64,000 bases of DNA from Butyrivibrio sp. (GCA_015056585.1 SVFZ01000013.1:1-64000); one strand, 5' to 3'; numbered from the stretch's first letter, positions 33,898 to 43,640 are shown. Notes: a model not told the origin generated them from the letters alone. Translations and numbers: made by a program.

Positions 33898-34773
33898 TTA
33901 TCTCTTTGCTCTGTCAAAGGATAAAAGCTTAAGTTTCCTGGATAGTTCTGAAAGTTCCACTCCCAGACTGCAGTCAAAGATTCCGCTGTCAGACTCTATC
34001 ATGCACTCATTTTCTTTAAGAAGCGGATCTTCGATAATTTCCATGGTGGTTGACGGTGATGTTATGCAGGCATCAAGAGAGTCTTTTTCATCTATCACAT
34101 CATCGTAATCATCGGATGAAACATGGACGATCAGGTTATTTCCCGGCTCAATCCTTGACAGAGTGCTCTTTAAAAGATGAAGAATAATTCCTTTGTCGTC
34201 CCTTAATTCTATTCCAAGTACGTGCTCGTAAATCTGAGTGAGCACATCCACCATTTCAGGTTCAAGACCATCAACGATCTGTTGGTATTCCGCTTCAAGA
34301 TCACCTCTTTGCTGCTCTATTTCAGCCTTTAGACTCTCCGCTGCAGCCACACCTTCCTGGTATCCTGCTTCATACCCCTGCCTGTGGCCTTCTTCCTGAG
34401 CCTGTGAGATGATCGCATCTGCCTGAGCCTGAGCATCCTGAATTATAGCATCAGCCTGCTCCTGTGCCTGCTGAAGTTTTAAGTCAATCTCCGCCTGCAT
34501 GGCTTCCATATCAAACTGAGGATCAGGAAATGATCCCAGCATACCTTGATCCTCAGTAAGTTGCGAAAGCTGTTCCATATCGATTCCGGGGACAAAGTCT
34601 TCATCGGTTGTCTCTTCCTGACTTTCTTCGTCCTCTGCCATCAGCTCTCTTTGTTTGTTTAATTCAAGTTCTCTAAAAGCTTCAATTTTCTTGTTGGCAA
34701 GTTCGTTTGAATCAATAACAAATGCATCTGAACTGTCATAATTAACAAAACCCGCCTTGAACAGATTAGACAA
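33898..34773 (-). CDS. fliH: flagellar export ATPase regulator FliH
   Basis: A 291-residue protein with an acidic N-terminus, a Gln/Ala/Glu-rich helical stretch with repeated AQxQADAI units (about 95-135) and GYEAGYQEGVAAAE, then a C-terminal domain with a VLxxIYEHVLGIEL-like region. FliH regulates FliI and links it to the C ring. It starts with TTG and overlaps the end of fliG by 8 bases, indicating coupling. Confidence 0.9.
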   Translation of the reverse strand: MSNLFKAGFVNYDSSDAFVIDSNELANKKIEAFRELELNKQRELMAEDEESQEETTDEDFVPGIDMEQLSQLTEDQGMLGSFPDPQFDMEAMQAEIDLKLQQAQEQADAIIQDAQAQADAIISQAQEEGHRQGYEAGYQEGVAAAESLKAEIEQQRGDLEAEYQQIVDGLEPEMVDVLTQIYEHVLGIELRDDKGIILHLLKSTLSRIEPGNNLIVHVSSDDYDDVIDEKDSLDACITSPSTTMEIIEDPLLKENECMIESDSGIFDCSLGVELSELSRKLKLLSFDRAKR

Positions 34774-35815
34774 TTAACTCATCACCTCCACCTCTGGAGA
34801 TTACAATTTCACCGGCGTCTTCAAGCTTTCTGATAACGTTAACAATCTTCTGCTGAGCTTCTTCAACATCCTTCATACGCACAGGACCCATGAAATCCAT
34901 ATCTTCCTTGATCATGGCTGCAAGACGTTTAGACAAATTGTTAAAGATTGCTGTCTGAACATTTTCTGTAGCTCCCTTAAGCGCAAGACCAAGGTCAGCA
35001 TTTTCAACTTCACGCAGCACTCTCTGAATAGAACGATCGTCCAGAAGAAGTACGTCTTCGAATACGAACATCTTCTTTCTGATCTCGTCGGCAAGCTCCG
35101 GCTCTTCGATTTCCAAAGTTTCCATGATATGTTTTTCTGTAGCTCGATCTACTGTGTTGAGGATCTCTACTACTGCATCTACGCCACCAACAATGGTGTA
35201 GTCCTGATTGACAAGAGAAGACAGTTTTGATTCCAATACTTTCTCGACCTCTTTGATAGTATCCGGACTTGTTCTGTCCATGGCTGCTATACGCTTTGCA
35301 ACATCAGCCTGTCTGTCCGGCGGAATTGCTGACAAAATAAGTGCACTCTGAGCAGGCGACATATATGACAAAATAAGAGCAATTGTCTGAGGATGCTCGT
35401 CCTGGATAAAGGTAAGGATCTGTGAAGGCTCAGTTTTACGAATAAATTCGAAAGGCTTAACCTGCAGAGATGCAGTAAGCTTACTGATAACATCAAGAGC
35501 CTTGTCTTCTCCGAGAGCTTTTTCAAGAAGCTCTTTCGCATAGCTGATACCACCTTCAGCAATGTACTGCTGTGCAAGAAGTACACCATAGAATTCCTCT
35601 AAAACCGCCTCTTTTATCTGAGAAGTAACACTTCTGGTATTGGCGATTTCTAGAGTAAGCTCCTCAATCTCTTCCTCTTTAAGATGCTTGAATATGGCGG
35701 ATGATTTTTCCGGTCCAAGTGCGATAAGAAGAATAGCCGCTTTTTGAGTCCCCGTAAAGTCCGCTATTAAACTGCTACTGCTACTGCTACCGCCACCACT
35801 AGCTTCTACGTCCAT
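34766..35815 (-). CDS. fliG: flagellar motor switch protein FliG
   Basis: FliG transmits torque between stator and rotor. The 349-residue protein has the N-terminal domain (TGTQKAAILLIALGPEKSSA), the EHPQ motif in IQDEHPQTIALILSYMSP, and the C-terminal charged ridge (MFVFEDVLLLDDRSIQRVLR). A Gly/Ser-rich tract (GGGSSSSSS) at residues 7-15 extends the N-terminus. Confidence 0.97.
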   Translation of the reverse strand: MDVEASGGGSSSSSSLIADFTGTQKAAILLIALGPEKSSAIFKHLKEEEIEELTLEIANTRSVTSQIKEAVLEEFYGVLLAQQYIAEGGISYAKELLEKALGEDKALDVISKLTASLQVKPFEFIRKTEPSQILTFIQDEHPQTIALILSYMSPAQSALILSAIPPDRQADVAKRIAAMDRTSPDTIKEVEKVLESKLSSLVNQDYTIVGGVDAVVEILNTVDRATEKHIMETLEIEEPELADEIRKKMFVFEDVLLLDDRSIQRVLREVENADLGLALKGATENVQTAIFNNLSKRLAAMIKEDMDFMGPVRMKDVEEAQQKIVNVIRKLEDAGEIVISRGGGDELIV

Positions 35816-35830
35816 ATATCTCTCCCCTAA

Positions 35831-37450
35831 TTAACCGTAATCTTCATTCAGCCAGTTACGAAGTAGCGTAGCTGCTGCTTCCGGATTCTCGTCAACAAAC
35901 TTTTCAATAAGTCTCTTTGTTTCGGATCCGGTATCCATTTCAATATCTTCAAGCACAACATCCTCAGGCTGGGACTCAAGAAGCTGCTCAACTGAAAGCT
36001 GTTCGGGTTCAGCCTCTTCTTCAACTGCTTTCTTGGTCCACATACTTCTGATAACGATAAATGCAAGAAGACCTAAAATAACAAGTATTGTTATGATCTG
36101 CAGAATATCTGTGACAGTAATAGCTGCTCCTGTTCTGTCAAAGAATACATACTGCGTGTAAGCTGCCATTGCAACATTTTCTGCGGAAATACCGGTTGCC
36201 TTTGAAACCACATTGATCATATCCTGCGGAACTTCCATAACCACAGGCTCAGTATTCTGAAGTTTGTACTCAGTCCAGGTCATGTTGTTGTTTGCACCTG
36301 AATCATAATTCTCTTCTTTCATGACAATATAATTTATTGCTGTCACTGAAATTGAGGATTCATCATACTTTATAGCTCCGGGAATATTAGTTGTGGTTGT
36401 GATCTTTTCGTTTGGCAGATAATCTCGTTCTGTCTCCTCAATTGTCGAATTAGAATTAGTATTATCCTGCGTTACGTAAGTTGTTTCATCATCTGCATTT
36501 GTATCTGTACCCGGAATGCCGCTGACACCGTTTACATTCTCTGCATTATAAGTTGACTCATGGCTGAGCACACCCTGAGTCTGGTCCTGAGCAGGAGTAT
36601 AATCGTGCTGTACTGTTTCTTCATTGGAGAAATCAAAGACGAGATTTGAAGCAACCTCAATGTTATCATAGAGTTTGGTTCCAAGAAGAACCTTTCTCAC
36701 TTCTCCCTTTACAACCTGTTCCGCCTTGTTCTTGATAGTAAGCTGAGTGCTGGCGATTCGAGGAGAATCTGTATCCTCTGAGCCGGAAAACAGCATATTT
36801 CCCTGGGTATCAAGAATAACAATATCGTTGGTTGTCTTATTTCCTAAAGCAGCAGCTGCGGCCTTTGCCAGAAATGCCGCATTATCTTCGGTAAACTCTG
36901 CACCCTCCTGAAGTTCAAGCAATATCCAGGCTGAGGATTCTTCCTGATTGCCGATAAGTGTTCCATCATTATCCGGAATGTGAAGATCTACATTGGCGGA
37001 TTTGATAGCATCAAATTTTGCCAGAAAGTCCTGTTCCAATCGGTTTTCCAAATAAACTATATACTTTTTTTGCTTATCGGATTCAGTAGTTGAAAAGCTG
37101 CTGGTGGTGACATTATCAATTGTGTAGGCATAGGACTGAATGTCATTGGCACCAAGAAGCAGGTTCGCTTCTGCCTGGTCCTTTTTTAGGATCTTAAATT
37201 CCAGACCATCGTCAGATAATTTATAGTTTATGGAACTTCCATCCAGAAGTTCCTTTATCTCAGAAGCTTCTTTGGTAGAATTGGCTTGAACCAAAAGAAC
37301 ATACTGAGGCTGGTTTAAAACTGTAACCAAAAAAATCACGGTGAGCAGTATTACTGCCGAGGCTCCAACAATAAGTGTCTTCTGCCTGGCTGTGAACTGA
37401 TTCCACCAGTCGAGAACTTTTTGCCACAAGGCTCTTAATCTTTCAGCCAT
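35831..37450 (-). CDS. fliF: flagellar MS-ring protein FliF
   Basis: FliF forms the MS ring. The 539-residue product has an N-terminal membrane helix (about 25-45), the YscJ-type domain (VLLVQANSTKEASEIKELLD), a variable periplasm-side region and a second membrane helix (about 450-470), then an acidic C-terminal tail that ends ENPEAAATLLRNWLNEDYG, the FliG-binding motif. It lies 15 bases before fliG. Confidence 0.96.
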   Translation of the reverse strand: MAERLRALWQKVLDWWNQFTARQKTLIVGASAVILLTVIFLVTVLNQPQYVLLVQANSTKEASEIKELLDGSSINYKLSDDGLEFKILKKDQAEANLLLGANDIQSYAYTIDNVTTSSFSTTESDKQKKYIVYLENRLEQDFLAKFDAIKSANVDLHIPDNDGTLIGNQEESSAWILLELQEGAEFTEDNAAFLAKAAAAALGNKTTNDIVILDTQGNMLFSGSEDTDSPRIASTQLTIKNKAEQVVKGEVRKVLLGTKLYDNIEVASNLVFDFSNEETVQHDYTPAQDQTQGVLSHESTYNAENVNGVSGIPGTDTNADDETTYVTQDNTNSNSTIEETERDYLPNEKITTTTNIPGAIKYDESSISVTAINYIVMKEENYDSGANNNMTWTEYKLQNTEPVVMEVPQDMINVVSKATGISAENVAMAAYTQYVFFDRTGAAITVTDILQIITILVILGLLAFIVIRSMWTKKAVEEEAEPEQLSVEQLLESQPEDVVLEDIEMDTGSETKRLIEKFVDENPEAAATLLRNWLNEDYG

Positions 37451-37490
37451 TATTCTCCCTCCCCTTTAAAATTTTGAAACTAAATAACCC

Positions 37491-37832
37491 TTAGATTTGC
37501 ATCTGCGTAATCTCTCTATAAGCAGAGAGTGCTCTGTCTCTTACTGCAATTGTATACTGCAAAGTTGTCTGTGCCTTCTGAAGCGCCACAGCAAGATCAT
37601 GTGTGTTCTCAGTCTGACCGAGAGCCCACTTTATCTCTTCATTTTCAGCATCTGACAAGTACGCATTTGTAGTGTCAATATTTTCAAGCGCTCTGTTAAA
37701 GATCGTGGAGAACTTACTCTCCGGATCCTCTTCTTTTCCAAGGACATTGTAAACTGTGCTGTTTCTTGCCTCCGCAGCTCTTATAACATCAGAAGTTACA
37801 TTGCGAAGACTTGCTATGTCAGGTGAAGCCAT
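37491..37832 (-). CDS. fliE: flagellar hook-basal body protein FliE
   Basis: FliE joins the rod to the MS ring. I chose the ATG at 37832 (MASPDIASLR, 113 residues), which follows GGGAGGG by 6 bases; the longer frame would start with a GTG at 37877 with no site. The C-terminus VALQKAQTTLQYTIAVRDRA then LSAYREITQMQI is typical of FliE. Confidence 0.92.
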   Translation of the reverse strand: MASPDIASLRNVTSDVIRAAEARNSTVYNVLGKEEDPESKFSTIFNRALENIDTTNAYLSDAENEEIKWALGQTENTHDLAVALQKAQTTLQYTIAVRDRALSAYREITQMQI

Positions 37833-37918
37833 ATAGTACCCTCCCAATTTAATAAAATCCATAATATATAGGTTCACGCATTATTGCTTAAATAATTCTT
37901 TTAAAGCCTTAAATAATT

Positions 37919-38365
37919 TTATGACTGACCAAGCTCCAATCCTCTGGTTGCCAGGTTCTTGCTGGCGTTAAATGCCGTGGCATTAGCTTCATATGACCTC
38001 TGTGCATCAATGAGGTTGGTCATTTCAGTTACCGTATTAACGTTAGGATAGGTAACATATCCATTCTCATCAGCATCAGGATGTGACGGATCATAAACTA
38101 TGTTCATCTGAGTCCATGTATCTTCCTGAACCTGAACCACCTTTACTCCTCGCCCTGAATACTGGTCAAGTCTGTCATGCAAAATACGGGAAAAAGGCGT
38201 CTGTCCACCCTTTTCCTGGAATCTGACAACCTTCCTCACATATGGACTTCCGTCCTCAGTTCTGGTAGTGTTGGCATTTGCGATATTTTCAGAAATAATA
38301 TCCATTCTAAAACGCTGTGCTGTCATTCCGGATGAGTTGATATTAAAAGAATCATATATACTCAT
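37919..38365 (-). CDS. flgC: flagellar basal-body rod protein FlgC
   Basis: A 148-residue rod protein with the N-terminal signature FNINSSGMTAQRFRMDIISE then NIANANTTRTEDG and the C-terminal VTEMTNLIDAQRSYEANATA. It has the ribosome binding site AGGAGGTCAAT and lies between flgB and fliE. Confidence 0.95.
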   Translation of the reverse strand: MSIYDSFNINSSGMTAQRFRMDIISENIANANTTRTEDGSPYVRKVVRFQEKGGQTPFSRILHDRLDQYSGRGVKVVQVQEDTWTQMNIVYDPSHPDADENGYVTYPNVNTVTEMTNLIDAQRSYEANATAFNASKNLATRGLELGQS

Positions 38366-38379
38366 ATTGACCTCCTGTA

Positions 38380-38775
38380 TTATGACGATTTACATACTGC
38401 TTGCAGGTTGGTGAATTCATTGTTAAGCGAAGCCATAAGACCCTGATACTTTATCTGGTTAGCAGCAAGCATAACGTTCTCGGTGTCCACATCCACATTG
38501 TTGTAATCAAGTCTGTAAGAAAATCCCGAATAATCATTTACTACTCTTGGAGCAAGCCTCTCATCCTGAACATCCCTTACCTTGGCATCCATTGTCTTAT
38601 ACTTGGAATAGCCAAGAGCCTTTTCAAGCTCATCCTCAAAATTAACGTCCTGTCTTTTATAGTAAGGAGTATCAATATTAGCAAGATTGTTTGCTATTAC
38701 CTCATTTCTTTTCCATGCAGCATCTGAGGCTTTATCTAGCACATTAACATAGTCAAATACACTGCTGTTTATCAT
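38380..38775 (-). CDS. flgB: flagellar basal-body rod protein FlgB
   Basis: A 131-residue rod protein with the FlgB motif VIANNLANIDTPYYKRQDVN and KYQGLMASLNNEFTNLQAVC near the end. It is the first gene of the fla/che cluster; AGGAGGT precedes its ATG and a sigma-A promoter candidate lies about 65-90 bases upstream, with a codY terminator just before. Confidence 0.95.
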   Translation of the reverse strand: MINSSVFDYVNVLDKASDAAWKRNEVIANNLANIDTPYYKRQDVNFEDELEKALGYSKYKTMDAKVRDVQDERLAPRVVNDYSGFSYRLDYNNVDVDTENVMLAANQIKYQGLMASLNNEFTNLQAVCKSS

Positions 38776-38839
38776 TTTTACCTCCTGAAAACTGAAAAAA
38801 GGATATAAAAAGACACATTAATTTTATTGTATTATATTT

Positions 38840-38868
38840 ATAATAAAATTATTTTGAGCAAAATACAA
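38840..38868 (-). promoter_or_regulatory. sigma-A promoter of the flgB operon
   Basis: On the minus strand TTGTAT (38863-38868) is followed after 17 bases by TATTAT (38840-38845). A perfect TATAAT (38831-38836) lies just downstream as an alternative -10. The region is very AT-rich and sits between the codY terminator and flgB. Confidence 0.6.
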
Positions 38869-38927
38869 GTGGCTTATACCTTATATAGTGTTTTTATATC
38901 CAAAAAACTACAAGATGTATAAAAAAA

Positions 38928-38959
38928 GAAAGGATCTACCTAAAATGATAAATCCTTTC
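38928..38959 (-). terminator. terminator after codY
   Basis: GAAAGGAT (38952-38959, transcription sense) pairs with ATCCTTTC (38928-38935) and is followed by seven T residues. It begins about 27 bases after the codY stop and separates codY from the flgB operon. Confidence 0.85.
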
Positions 38960-38985
38960 ATCTGCATCCATCCTGTAATATACTT

Positions 38986-39765
38986 TTACAGTTCCTGCTT
39001 AAGTTTCTTTATCTCACCAAACACCACATCGTTTGTGACCTTGATGTATGTTCCCTTCATTCCTGAAGATCTGGACTCTATTACTCCTGCACTTTCAAAT
39101 TTCCTGAGAGCATTTACAATAACACTTCTTGTGATACCTACTCTGTCAGCAATCTTACTTGCAACAAGCACGCCCTCCATACCGTCAAGTTCATCAAAAA
39201 TATGTATAATAGCCTGCATTTCGGAAAATGAAAGTGTACTGATGGCTGATTTAACAACTGCAAGCTTTCTGCTCTCCTCGGCGTTTTCTTCATTGACCGC
39301 CCTGAGCATTTCAAGACCCACAACAGTGGTTCCGTACTCACAAAGAATGATATCATCAATATCATATGGGGCATCTGTTTTATAGATAAAGAGTGTTCCA
39401 AGCCTTTCGCCGGCGATTTCAATAGGAGTTATAATGGCCTGGAATTTTGAAAAATCAATTCCCTCAAAACCAAGTGTTTCAAGATTGACATTCTCTTTTG
39501 TGGAGAGAATTGTCAGTAATCTCTCATTTAACATAGGGTCAATGAAAGAACCCACATTTTCAACCAAAAGATCACTTAAAGATTCAACATTTGCGCTTTC
39601 GCCAATACCAAGTACTTTTCCTTTTCTACTGATAACAAACATGTTTGAGGATAGTATGTCACAAAGTACACGGCAGATATCGTTAAATACGACTTTTCCG
39701 GAGTTGCTGTTGTGCAATAGTTTTCCTATCTTACGGGTCTTATCCAGTAGTTGTACACTACTCAT
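38986..39765 (-). CDS. codY: GTP-sensing global transcription regulator CodY
   Basis: CodY represses stationary-phase and nutrient-uptake genes when GTP and branched-chain amino acids are plentiful. The 259-residue product has an N-terminal GAF domain (MSSVQLLDKTRKIGKLLHNS) and a C-terminal winged helix-turn-helix with VASKIADRVGITRSVIVNAL then RKFESAGVIESRSSGMKGTY. It lies directly upstream of the flagellar cluster, which it controls in Bacillus. The ribosome binding site is GAAGGAG. A CodY-box-like sequence lies about 150 bases upstream. Confidence 0.97.
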   Translation of the reverse strand: MSSVQLLDKTRKIGKLLHNSNSGKVVFNDICRVLCDILSSNMFVISRKGKVLGIGESANVESLSDLLVENVGSFIDPMLNERLLTILSTKENVNLETLGFEGIDFSKFQAIITPIEIAGERLGTLFIYKTDAPYDIDDIILCEYGTTVVGLEMLRAVNEENAEESRKLAVVKSAISTLSFSEMQAIIHIFDELDGMEGVLVASKIADRVGITRSVIVNALRKFESAGVIESRSSGMKGTYIKVTNDVVFGEIKKLKQEL

Positions 39766-39864
39766 TACATCTCTCCTTCATACATTATTTCCCCAAAGCG
39801 ATAAATCATAAACGCAAATACGCATATAATTCTTTAACGCTATTGTTATCATAGCATAAAAAAA

Positions 39865-39891
39865 TAGGCGCTTCAAACAATAAAGCGCCTA
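39865..39891 (-). terminator. terminator after topA
   Basis: TAGGCGCTT and AAGCGCCTA (39865-39873 and 39883-39891) form a perfect 9-bp stem with a 9-base loop, followed by seven T residues in minus-strand sense. It lies about 50 bases after the topA stop, so codY must have its own promoter in the remaining 100 bases. Confidence 0.85.
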
Positions 39892-39911
39892 CAATTATGA
39901 AAAAAAGCTAA

Positions 39912-39926
39912 AGTTTTCAGAAAGTT
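39912..39926. promoter_or_regulatory. CodY-box-like sequence
   Basis: AGTTTTCAGAAAGTT matches 13 of 15 positions of the CodY box AATTTTCWGAAAATT and is nearly palindromic. It lies between the topA stop and the topA terminator, about 150 bases upstream of codY. A role in autoregulation is possible but the position is far from the codY start. Confidence 0.4.
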
Positions 39927-39942
39927 GTAATAATAATATATA

Positions 39943-42042
39943 TCATTCTTTTGGCTTCTCGCCTACATATCCACATTCCTGATTGCTGCAAACAATCTTA
40001 TTGCTCTTAGCATACATCATGCTTCCGCATTTAGGACATTTTTGTGATACAGGGCGCTGCCAGGACATAAAGTCGCACTCCGGATTGCCGATACAGCCGT
40101 AGTACATTCTGCCCTTTCTCGTCCTCTTAAGGACAATATCTTTCCCGCACTTAGGACATTCCACACCTATCTTTTCAAAGTAAGGCATAGTGTTCTTACA
40201 CTCCGGGAATCCCGGGCATGCAAGGAATTTGCCATGAGGGCCGTATTTGATAACCATATTTCTGCCGCAGCACTCACAGATCTGATCTGTAACTTCGTCC
40301 TGAACCTGAACCTTCTCCAGTTCTTTTTCAGCAGCTTCAACTGCCTTGTTAAGATCCGGGTAAAAGTTCTCAATTACAGTCTTCCACTTAACTTCGCCTT
40401 CCGCAATACCATCCAGAAGTGCCTCCATATTTGAAGTAAAGTTAACATCTACAATCTGAGGGAAGGCTTCAAGCATCATTTTGTTAACGGCCTGTCCAAG
40501 CTCTGTTATGAATATGGCCTTATTCTCTTTGGTTATATAATGTCTTGCCAGAATTGTAGAAATTGTGGGAGCGTAAGTACTTGGTCTTCCAATTCCCAAA
40601 GCCTCCAGGTCATGCACCAGTGAAGCCTCTGTGTAGTGAGGTGCAGGTTGTGTAAAGTGCTGCGCTGACTCAAATTCCTTGAAAGAAAGCTTTGTGGATG
40701 TATCAAGATTCTGTGTCAGAACATTCTTTTCAATCTGGTCATCTTCGTCTGTATATACATTGAGGAATCCGTCAAATACTGTCTTGGATGCAGATACTGT
40801 AAATCTGTGTTCTCCCGCATCAATCTTTACAGAAGTGGTTTCGTATCTGGCATTAGCCATGCGGCTTGCCATAAATCTTCTCCAGATAAGCTGGTATAGC
40901 CTGAACTGATCCCTTGAAAGATACTCTTTAACCATTACAGGAGTATTTTCAATATAGGTGGGTCTGATTGCCTCGTGGGCATCCTGTATCTTGGCATCAT
41001 TTTTCTTTGAATTTTCGCCTTCTGCCAGGTACTCAGCCCCAAAATTCTGCTTAATATAGTCACCGGCAGCTGCCACAGCCTCCGCAGATACTCTGGTGGA
41101 ATCTGTACGAAGATATGTGATAAGACCTACTGTTCCCTGTTTGCCAAGTTCAATTCCTTCATAAAGCTGCTGGGCAACTCTCATTGTCTTCTGAGTTGAG
41201 AAATTCAGAGATTTTGAAGCTTCCTGCTGAAGTGTTGATGTGGTAAAAGGAAGTGGTGCTTTTTTGCTGCGCTCACCTTTTTTGACATCTACAACCTTAT
41301 ACTTCTTGCCCTTAAGAGAAGCGCAGATCTCTTCCATTTCTTTCTTGGATTTTATCTCTTTTTTCTCATTGCCACTGCCGTAGTAATGAGCTACAAGAGG
41401 TTTCTTCTCCCCTTCAACCGTAAGATCAACGTCAAGAGTCCAATACTCGCTTGGAATAAAGTTATCGATTTCTTCCTCTCTGTCAGCAATGATCCTAAGC
41501 GCTACGGATTGAACTCTTCCGGCACTTAAGCCTCTTTTTATCTTGGACCAGAGAAGCGGTGAAATGCTATATCCCACCATTCTGTCAAGAACACGTCTTG
41601 CCTGCTGGGCATCCACCAGATTCATATCGATATCTCTGGGATGCTTCATGGCCTCTTTTACCGCATTCTTTGTTATCTCATTAAAAGTTACTCTCTGAAC
41701 TGTAGCATCAGCCTGGTCAAGCTTAAGAGCAGAAACAAGATGCCAGCTGATAGCCTCTCCTTCACGGTCAGGGTCAGTTGCAAGATATATCTTGTCAGCC
41801 TTTTTAACCTGCTTGCGCAGCTGTGCTAAAACGTCTCCTTTTCCGCGAATAGTAATATATTTAGGTTCAAAGTCGTGCTCAATGTCAACGCCCATAGAGC
41901 TCTTGGGTAAATCCCTCACATGACCGTTGCTGGCAGCAACTTCATAACCTGTACCCAAAAACTTCTTGATGGCCTTAACCTTAGTCGGTGACTCAACAAT
42001 AAGCAGTGAATTCTTTTTGGAAGATGTTGTTTTTGTTGCCAT
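39943..42042 (-). CDS. topA: DNA topoisomerase I
   Basis: Type IA topoisomerase that relaxes negative supercoils. The 699-residue product shows the Toprim domain (SLLIVESPTKVKAIKKFLGT, LATDPDREGEAISWHL), the active-site Tyr in GLITYLRTDSTRVS, and three C-terminal zinc-finger motifs (CECCGRNM..CPGFPEC, CPKCGKDI..CIGNPEC, CPKCGSMM..CSNQEC). Length is typical of Firmicutes. Confidence 0.97.
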   Translation of the reverse strand: MATKTTSSKKNSLLIVESPTKVKAIKKFLGTGYEVAASNGHVRDLPKSSMGVDIEHDFEPKYITIRGKGDVLAQLRKQVKKADKIYLATDPDREGEAISWHLVSALKLDQADATVQRVTFNEITKNAVKEAMKHPRDIDMNLVDAQQARRVLDRMVGYSISPLLWSKIKRGLSAGRVQSVALRIIADREEEIDNFIPSEYWTLDVDLTVEGEKKPLVAHYYGSGNEKKEIKSKKEMEEICASLKGKKYKVVDVKKGERSKKAPLPFTTSTLQQEASKSLNFSTQKTMRVAQQLYEGIELGKQGTVGLITYLRTDSTRVSAEAVAAAGDYIKQNFGAEYLAEGENSKKNDAKIQDAHEAIRPTYIENTPVMVKEYLSRDQFRLYQLIWRRFMASRMANARYETTSVKIDAGEHRFTVSASKTVFDGFLNVYTDEDDQIEKNVLTQNLDTSTKLSFKEFESAQHFTQPAPHYTEASLVHDLEALGIGRPSTYAPTISTILARHYITKENKAIFITELGQAVNKMMLEAFPQIVDVNFTSNMEALLDGIAEGEVKWKTVIENFYPDLNKAVEAAEKELEKVQVQDEVTDQICECCGRNMVIKYGPHGKFLACPGFPECKNTMPYFEKIGVECPKCGKDIVLKRTRKGRMYYGCIGNPECDFMSWQRPVSQKCPKCGSMMYAKSNKIVCSNQECGYVGEKPKE

Positions 42043-42138
42043 TACTGATATTATGCCCCTTCATACATTAAACTTAAAAAATCACTTTCTTATTAATAGC
42101 CATTTTTAAACTATTCGTCAACCCCTACTATAAATCAC

Positions 42139-43293
42139 TCAGCCTACATAGTGTCTTCTGTCAGACAGATGGTGCTGAATCTTCTCTTTGTACATTTTTC
42201 GGTCGATGTATTCCATGAAATCTTTAACCTTCATGCCACTGTTAAAATCATAAACAGCTACACCGGTACTGATTGAAAGATCCATTTCCCCCTTATTTGA
42301 CCAGTCAATTTCCGAAACAGCCTTCTTAATCCTGCGAATTTTCTGCTGAAGCGAATTTTCATCAATTATCTGCGTGATAATACAGAACTCATCACCGCCA
42401 AACCTTCCGACTACATCCTCGTCGTCAAAAGAATCACGAAGCACCGATGCGATATTCTCCAAAACTTCATCTCCGGCTTTGTGACCGTATTTATCGTTTA
42501 TCTTTTTAAAGTAGTCAACATCGATCATAATGGCTGCAAATTCTTTGCCCTTGCAGTCATAAATGGCTCTCCTGAGCGCAATATCAATACCGCGCCTGTT
42601 TACCACACCTGTCAGATAGTCAATGTTTACATCCTTTTTCTGAACACAGATGAGAAGCATCAGACATGCTATAACAGTTGCTGCGTACTCCAGATTTATA
42701 TTGATCACAGCGGCCTGTAAAAATCCGCCCAAAGCAACGATCAGCGGGAAAAGAGTAATCGGAACCCTATAGCTCTGGTTTATGTTTTTTCTAAAGAGAA
42801 GCATGTACAAAACAACGGTAAAACAAAGCAGAACATGAAGCATCGCCCGCACAAAATAGTACTGTCCTCTTTGATAAACCATTCCATCAAAGTAATAGAA
42901 CCATTTATTTCCCGCTATCAAAGAATAGCTTACAAGAATGAAATTTATCACGGAATAGATTCTCAAAGCCCAGATAAAATAAAGCCTTTTCCTGTCACAA
43001 CCATCCACAATATATGAATCTATATATGACAGTGCAAATAAGAATCCAAGCGGATCCAGTGCAAAAATAAAATAAATGCTGAATTTGTTGATGAAAAAGA
43101 ACTGCGGCGGAAGATTTGCAGCAATATCACCCAATATGGAAACTCCGACCAGAAGAGCCAAAATAGAAACAAGCTTGATAAAAGCTATATTTGATTTGGA
43201 TTTGCGATCAGTATCCTGGAACAGAAGTAACATAAGTGCCAGAATAAAGGTATAAACATCTAAAATAACATCCCCACTTATACTTAATGCCAT
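42139..43293 (-). CDS. membrane-bound diguanylate cyclase (GGDEF)
   Basis: The 384-residue protein has about seven N-terminal membrane segments (first 220 residues) and a C-terminal GGDEF domain with an intact active site RFGGDEF (residues 299-303 for GGDEF), preceded by DVDYFKKINDKYGHKAGDEV. It should make c-di-GMP. The position of the inhibitory RxxD site reads DDED, so product feedback through that site is unlikely. The substrate sensed by the membrane part is unknown. It stands upstream of topA with its own promoter candidate. Confidence 0.9.
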   Translation of the reverse strand: MALSISGDVILDVYTFILALMLLLFQDTDRKSKSNIAFIKLVSILALLVGVSILGDIAANLPPQFFFINKFSIYFIFALDPLGFLFALSYIDSYIVDGCDRKRLYFIWALRIYSVINFILVSYSLIAGNKWFYYFDGMVYQRGQYYFVRAMLHVLLCFTVVLYMLLFRKNINQSYRVPITLFPLIVALGGFLQAAVININLEYAATVIACLMLLICVQKKDVNIDYLTGVVNRRGIDIALRRAIYDCKGKEFAAIMIDVDYFKKINDKYGHKAGDEVLENIASVLRDSFDDEDVVGRFGGDEFCIITQIIDENSLQQKIRRIKKAVSEIDWSNKGEMDLSISTGVAVYDFNSGMKVKDFMEYIDRKMYKEKIQHHLSDRRHYVG

Positions 43294-43579
43294 GACCTCT
43301 CTCCTAACAAAAAAATTAATAAAAACGCCCCATTAAAATTAACCGATTCAAAAACACTATAGAAAATGTTTTACTATATTTAACAATTTTTTTCAAGTCC
43401 AAAGCTGAAATTAATACAAGCTAATAAATGGCAATTTCAGGTATTTCTTATGTTTTTATAAACAATTATTAAATTTCAATAAACTAATTTAGCAATTTAA
43501 CGTGCTTAATATTATCTTATTTGCTCGCTAATTTATTTTAAGCAAAATAACTTTAAGCCATAGATACAAAAAAATCATA
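43294..43579. other. AT-rich intergenic region with promoter candidate for the diguanylate cyclase
   Basis: Very AT-rich, no credible gene on either strand. On the minus strand TTGTTA (43381-43386) and TATAGT (43356-43361) are 19 bases apart, a weak sigma-A promoter toward the diguanylate cyclase gene. Confidence 0.4.
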
Positions 43580-43622
43580 AAAAAATGATGTCAAAACAGT
43601 TTTAGTTTTGACATCATTTTTT
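43580..43622. terminator. strong terminator after the oxidoreductase gene
   Basis: A perfect 18-bp stem (43580-43597 with 43605-43622; core ATGATGTCAAAAC/GTTTTGACATCAT) around a 7-base loop, with A/T tracts on both sides. It lies 18 bases after the stop of the oxidoreductase gene and can act in both directions. Confidence 0.92.
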
Positions 43623-43640
43623 CAGTTTATGACTGCATCT

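Noticed and set aside
43294-43579. Possible small gene in the long AT-rich gap
   Set aside because: All frames are short or broken and lack ribosome binding sites.
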